From: Chionis minor
Lineage: Eukaryota > Chordata > Aves > Charadriiformes > Chionididae
Direction: 5' to 3'
DNA length: 64,000 bases
NCBI GenBank assembly: GCA_013398295.1
Contig: VZSF01006717.1
Span: forward strand, 1,307,472-1,371,471
Shown here: one piece after another, positions 59,532-64,000 of the stretch
Position numbering within the stretch: position 1 is the first letter of the stretch
Layout of the letters: each line of letters starts with the position of its first letter
Program-made: the position numbers and the translations under genes
Notes under the pieces: model-generated
Databases searched by the model: none
What the model was told of the DNA's origin: nothing
What the model saw: the letters and a program-made list of their open reading frames with translations, nothing else

Positions 59532-60262
59532 TCATAGAATCATAGAATCATAGAATGGTTAGAGTTGGAAGGGACCTTAAAGATCATCAAGTTCCAACCC
59601 CCCTGCCATGGGCAGGGACACCTCTGACTACAGCAGGTTGCTCAAAGCCCCATCCAGCCTGGCCTTAAACACTTCCAGGGATGGGGCCTCCACAGCCTCC
59701 CTGGGTAACCTGTTCCAGTGCCTCACCACCCTCACAGTAAAGAACTTCTTCCTCATATCTAATCTAAATCTCCCCTCTTCCAATTTAAAACCATTACCCC
59801 TTGTCCTATCACTAGACTTCCTGACAAAGAGTCCCTCTCCAGCTCTCCTGTAGGCTCCCTTCAGATACTGAAAGGCTGCTATCAGGTCTCCCCGGAGCCT
59901 TCTCTTCTCCAGGCTGAACAGCCCCAGCTCTCTCAGCCTGTCCTCATAGGAGAGGTGCTCCATCCCTCTAATCATCTTAGTGGCCCTTCGCTGGACCTGT
60001 TCCAACAGTTCCATGTCCTTTCTATGTTGAGGACTCCAGAGCTGGACACAGTACTCCAGGTGGGGTCTCACAAGCGCAGAGTAGAGGGGGAGAATCACCT
60101 CCCGTGCCCTGCTGGCCACGCTTCTTTTGATGCAACCCAGGATACGGTTGGCTTTCTGGGCTGCCAGCGCGCACTGCCGGCTCATGTTGAGCTTCTCATC
60201 CATGAGCACTCCCAAGTCCTTCTCCTCAGGGCTGCTCTCCAGCCATTCTCTGCCCAAATCAT
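59532..60262 (-). mobile_element. CR1 retrotransposon, 5'-truncated (younger copy)
   Basis: On the minus strand the element runs from within ORF2 through a roughly 95-base 3'UTR to a terminus of three ATTCTATG-type octamers (59533-59557 on the plus strand), the CR1 hallmark. About 730 bases remain of an element that is several kilobases when full length; loss of the 5' part is the usual result of incomplete reverse transcription. The remaining ORF2 portion is uninterrupted, so this insertion is younger than the copy at 18421. Confidence 0.96.
59628..60257 (-). pseudogene. CR1 ORF2 C-terminal fragment (reverse transcriptase end)
   Basis: An uninterrupted frame of 209 codons and stop encodes the C-terminal part of the CR1 ORF2 protein, downstream of the catalytic reverse-transcriptase core. 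Telling segments are [60 protein letters not shown] and [20 protein letters not shown]. There is no ATG at the start (the first codon is TTG inside the original frame), and the endonuclease and the catalytic YxDD region are missing, so it cannot act on its own. It is a dead fragment, not a host gene. Confidence 0.95.
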
Positions 60263-63200
60263 CTGTATGGTCTAACCCACAGACGTATGACAGAAGTCTG
60301 TTGTCAGTAGTTGAGTAATTACTTTAATTTGAGCAAAAAGGTCAATGGGACCAAATGTTGCTGTAGCCCTGTGGTTGGGGTATTACACTCCAACCCACCC
60401 ACGCATGTTATTACTTGTTTAGTGTTCTTTTTCTTCCTCCTTTTTTTNAAGATGCTGTCTCTGGCTAGAAATGTGAATGGAATAAATTGTAAGTTCCTGA
60501 AATGCTACATGTCAAATTAGCCTGTGTAAAAATGCTTTCCACTTACATAGCTTCTAAACACTGCTAGGACAGCCTGCTCTCATCGAGCCAGACGTGCGGA
60601 TCCCTATTTCAGGAAACATGGCACAGGAGGCGTAACCCATCCAGGGTAAGGCAAAGTCAATGAGGCCACCTCGGTTTGGTCTAGCGGAGGATCTGCTCTG
60701 GTGATTTCTGCCTGGGTCCTCCCTTTGTGCTCCCACCCCATTCCCTGCCCAGCAGAAGCCCTCACTCCCCCATGCGCACCCATGGTTTTGCAAATCCGTT
60801 TCTCTCTGCTTTGTGAAAGTGAGGAAAGGGGTGCCTGGGTGCTGGCAAGGGGGTGCTCAGGGGCGGAGGGTGCTCAGCTGAAGGCAGGAGAGTCACCTTC
60901 ACAATTCATAACACACAGCTTGGCAGCTGCATGGGTGTTTAACCAGACCCACAGCAGAAAAATAGGATGTCTCAGGGACCCGAGAGCTTGGTGCTGTCGA
61001 TGAGAAAGGCATTCTTCAAGGAGTGTCTGTCATAGAGGACCTTCATAGTGGACTGGTTTATAGGTATATGGAAGAAGTCTTTCTGGACTGTTTTTCATCT
61101 GGCACACAGGGAAGCACAACCCAGCATTTGGAGCCTAGCAGGGGAGAGAAGTCTAGGGTTGGCAGGCGGTTCACATTCACGGTCGTAAGTGAAAAGGGGG
61201 ATGAGAGAGTCCCACCCGCGTCACATAAGAGCTCTGGCTGCCAGGGTAACAACTGCAACAGGATTCCTCCCAAGTGCCACCAGAAAATCTGCAGGCACCA
61301 GCCCACCCAGCACTTCCTTGCCTTACCCACCACTTTTCTCAGGCCAACGCCAGGAGCCTGAGCATGGCACAGGCTCTGTTTTCACAGCGTTGACGCTTCT
61401 CCAACACAGCCCACTTTCCCCTTAGGCACTAGCTGCCACAGTGTGCTGGGATGTCCCTCTCCTGAGGTTTTGATTAGCTGGTCCCGATGATGAGAGCACC
61501 TGGGCAAGCACCTGGATGCCAGTCAGACTGGTCCTTATGGGGAGGAACTGAGAACCAGATGATACCATTTCCAGAAGGGGAATTGGAGTGCGGGCAGCTG
61601 AAATTGTTTCCTATGTGTCACAGAGGAAATGTGTGTCTCAGTGTCATACAGGGCGTCTGCAAAGGGAATTAAGCACCTCTCTTCCCAGTACCAGTCTGCT
61701 GACTCCTCTGTAAGACACTCCTTCAGCCCCTGCCTGGGCCATGATACATCTCTGCTGCTTTTCTGCCTTTCCCCCCTCATCACTTGACACGTCAGTGTTA
61801 TGTGTCTCCAGCTATGGAAGACAAAAAAGCAAAGAGTCCTAGTAGCATTAGATTCCTTTTCTAAAGAAGTCTCTTTAGAAAGTCTTTTATGTCATACCAA
61901 AAGGGGTTCCTCCTTCCTTTTAGATGTTCATGTCACCTGGCAGACTCCAGCACGGGTGGGCATAGCAGGCTGCATCTGAGCGTGCTTGTTTTCTCAGTGC
62001 TTCAAGTGACAGCAGCAGCAGCAAGACACAACCTTGAGGCAGCAAGTGCTGGATGGAGGCCGGGTTCCTACAGGGGAAGGCAGTGTCTCGCCAGCATGCA
62101 GACACTGCTCTGCACACCTAAACTGGCTGGCCAAAAGCTGGTCACAGGCTGCTGCTCTCAGACCTCCTACTGCAGGAGGGTGCAACCTCAGCCTACGCTT
62201 TCTACGCCACCCCTAGGTCTGGCCATGATGCTCCAGCTCAGGTAGGAGATGTTTACCAAGTGCTGATCTCCGCTGAAGTCATTTCTCAAATACCTGGGCA
62301 GACGCTGGATCTGGATGAGACACTCCCTGAACCTACGTGGGTAAATGGGTGAGACGTTCCTCTTGCGTGGCCCTGCTTGTTACCATCTTGTTATCGATAG
62401 TGCAACTGTGAATCCTTTGTTATCTTTTAAAATAAATATTTCTCTTGGATTTAAATCTGCTCTGGAAAGGCTGTGTCTTTCCCAGTCAGAGGAGGCATCT
62501 GACAGCCTCCCATATGTTGTGAAACTGTGTCTTTTCCTATGGCTGCTTCCATGGTTTGAAAGGCTAAATCCCCTCCTCTGTTGCTCAGTCATGGTGGCCG
62601 TGTCTGGCACTGGACATTTATTTACACTTGTAGGAAATGACAGGTCTTTTTCCCTCTGTAGAAATGAAGGTGCAAAGCAGGATGGGAAATAGGACTGTAC
62701 TTCAGAAATAAATCAGTTTACATTGGCAGTTTTAACTCTTTGTGGTCACTTCTGTGTTCATCTGAGCCTGGCTGAGGTAGGGTTGCACAGATGGGAAAAC
62801 GCTAAGAAAACTGAAGAGCTCAGAACATTCCCACTGTGTCCACCTTAGCCCAGGGAAGAAAAGCTCACAGTACCACCCTTTGCTGACACACTTTATAAGT
62901 GTTTCGGTCACAGATTTTCTCTTTATATGCCTCAGACAGCATTTTCTAAGCCAGCCTTGTTTTAGTGTGTGGCTTCATTTCCATTCCTTCCCTGTACATG
63001 ATTATACTTGCAATCGCCTGGTATAAAGGTATGGTCACAAACAAAGGAAAAGCAGAGAGACATTCACTGCGGACAGTCTCAGAGGCTGCTCATGGATGAG
63101 TGTTGAGGTTCTGCAAAATCACAATGTGGCAACAGTAAACAGAGCAGTCACTATTTTGCAATATATGGACGTGACAGTGATCAGTAACTGCCATTTGCTT

Positions 63201-64000
63201 GGGCTCTCCACACTGTATTATTGTGTGTGATGTTGTTATCTGGCAATGACATTCATCTGACTACACACACCCTACACGTTCACAAGCTGGCTCCAGAGAA
63301 GAAAGGGTTGGTTTATTTTAATATGTCACAGTGAATATTTCATCTCTTGTCCTAAGGGAACCTGGTGCTCATGCTTAAGGATGTCCTCACATGGCTTCTG
63401 CTCCTGACACATCATACAGATCACATAGGAAATAGCAGGGACAATGTTTGATGTGGCAGTGGTTAATGCCCACAAAGTTTATGAGACCGAGATCTGTGCT
63501 TCACAGTGCAAGGCACAGATGCACCGTCTAGATACTGCTGGTGGAGAAGTCATCCCATGCAGGGGAATCCTTCTGTGGCGACAGTGACACCCATACTCCT
63601 TGCATCACGTGCATTCAGCAGCCTAAGTAGGAATGTGGTGAGATTGGGCTTTGGGAATGGAGCTGGTGTAAGGGTAACTGTTGTAAGCCTGCTGTGCTGG
63701 GGGAACATGAGGTGCCACAGCACAGGACCTGGATGCTCTAGGTTGCAGAGTGTACTTTTGGCTATAGAGAGTCTTTAGACCTCTCGTTCCTAGGCTCACT
63801 GAGCCCCTGTGACAAGGAGAACACCTTCACCTCTGCAGGCCCTATTGCTCCATCCTTCCCAGGGGATGTGAATGGACACCCCCTTAGGCTGCAGGCAGCA
63901 TTGACCCCCAGGTCTCACATGTGCTCTGAGCAATGAGGGATGGAGGCAGCACCTTCACGAGCAGCCATACTTGGGAAGAAAAGCAGCGAGCTGGCTATGG
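60263..64000. other. Intergenic, no gene supported
   Basis: About 3.7 kb to the window end. There is one undetermined base at 60448 beside a T run. Frames of up to 118 codons have no recognisable domain, and no repeat family is identified. Confidence 0.6.

Noticed and set aside
1..64000. CRISPR arrays, tRNA or rRNA genes, bacterial-type operons, endogenous retroviral genes
   Set aside because: None seen: no regularly spaced repeat arrays, no tRNA-like cloverleaf recognised by eye, and no gag/pol/env-type motifs. The only retroelement proteins are CR1 ORF2 remnants.

Overview
The window is vertebrate nuclear DNA, almost certainly from a bird. Six exons on the + strand encode avian-type VEGF-A. 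Three pieces of the CR1 retrotransposon carry the 3' terminal repeat (ATTCTATG) typical of avian CR1. Runs of N at 15374-15413 and single N bases at 14653 and 60448 show that it comes from a draft assembly.

Left quarter (1 to about 15.9 kb): the 3' part of VEGFA. Exons 3 to 8 lie at 4480-4676, 6455-6531, 6945-6977, 9715-9786, 10923-11054 and 13361-13382, with a 3'UTR of about 2.5 kb. All splice sites are GT-AG and the exon lengths are 197, 77, 33, 72, 132 and 22 (coding) bases. Exons 5, 6 and 7 are multiples of three and share the same phase, so each can be skipped without a frame change. This is the basis of the short diffusible, intermediate and long heparin-binding isoforms. Exons 1 and 2 (signal peptide and mature N-terminus) and the promoter were not found and should lie to the left. 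The distal 3'UTR resembles the mammalian one closely and ends at an ATTAAA poly(A) signal at 15917-15922.

Remaining three quarters (about 15.95-64 kb): no convincing gene on either strand. Open frames here are short, lack family motifs and splice-linked partners, and look like chance. The region holds two minus-strand CR1 copies (18421-19050 and 59532-60262), a short plus-strand CR1 3' end (40194-40266), many probable decayed ancient amniote repeats, microsatellites, a small CpG-rich patch (about 28100-28360), a 95-bp direct duplication (52825-52919 and 53382-53476) and a striking 197-bp foldback (41406-41602) with 89-bp arms.

The observations most worth a second look are the foldback; the 78-codon open frame behind the VEGFA stop codon; and two mammalian VEGFA isoform signals (exon 8b acceptor, exon 6b frame) that are recognisable here but broken. 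Comparisons with mammalian VEGFA and with ancient repeats are from memory of those sequences, not from an alignment run here.
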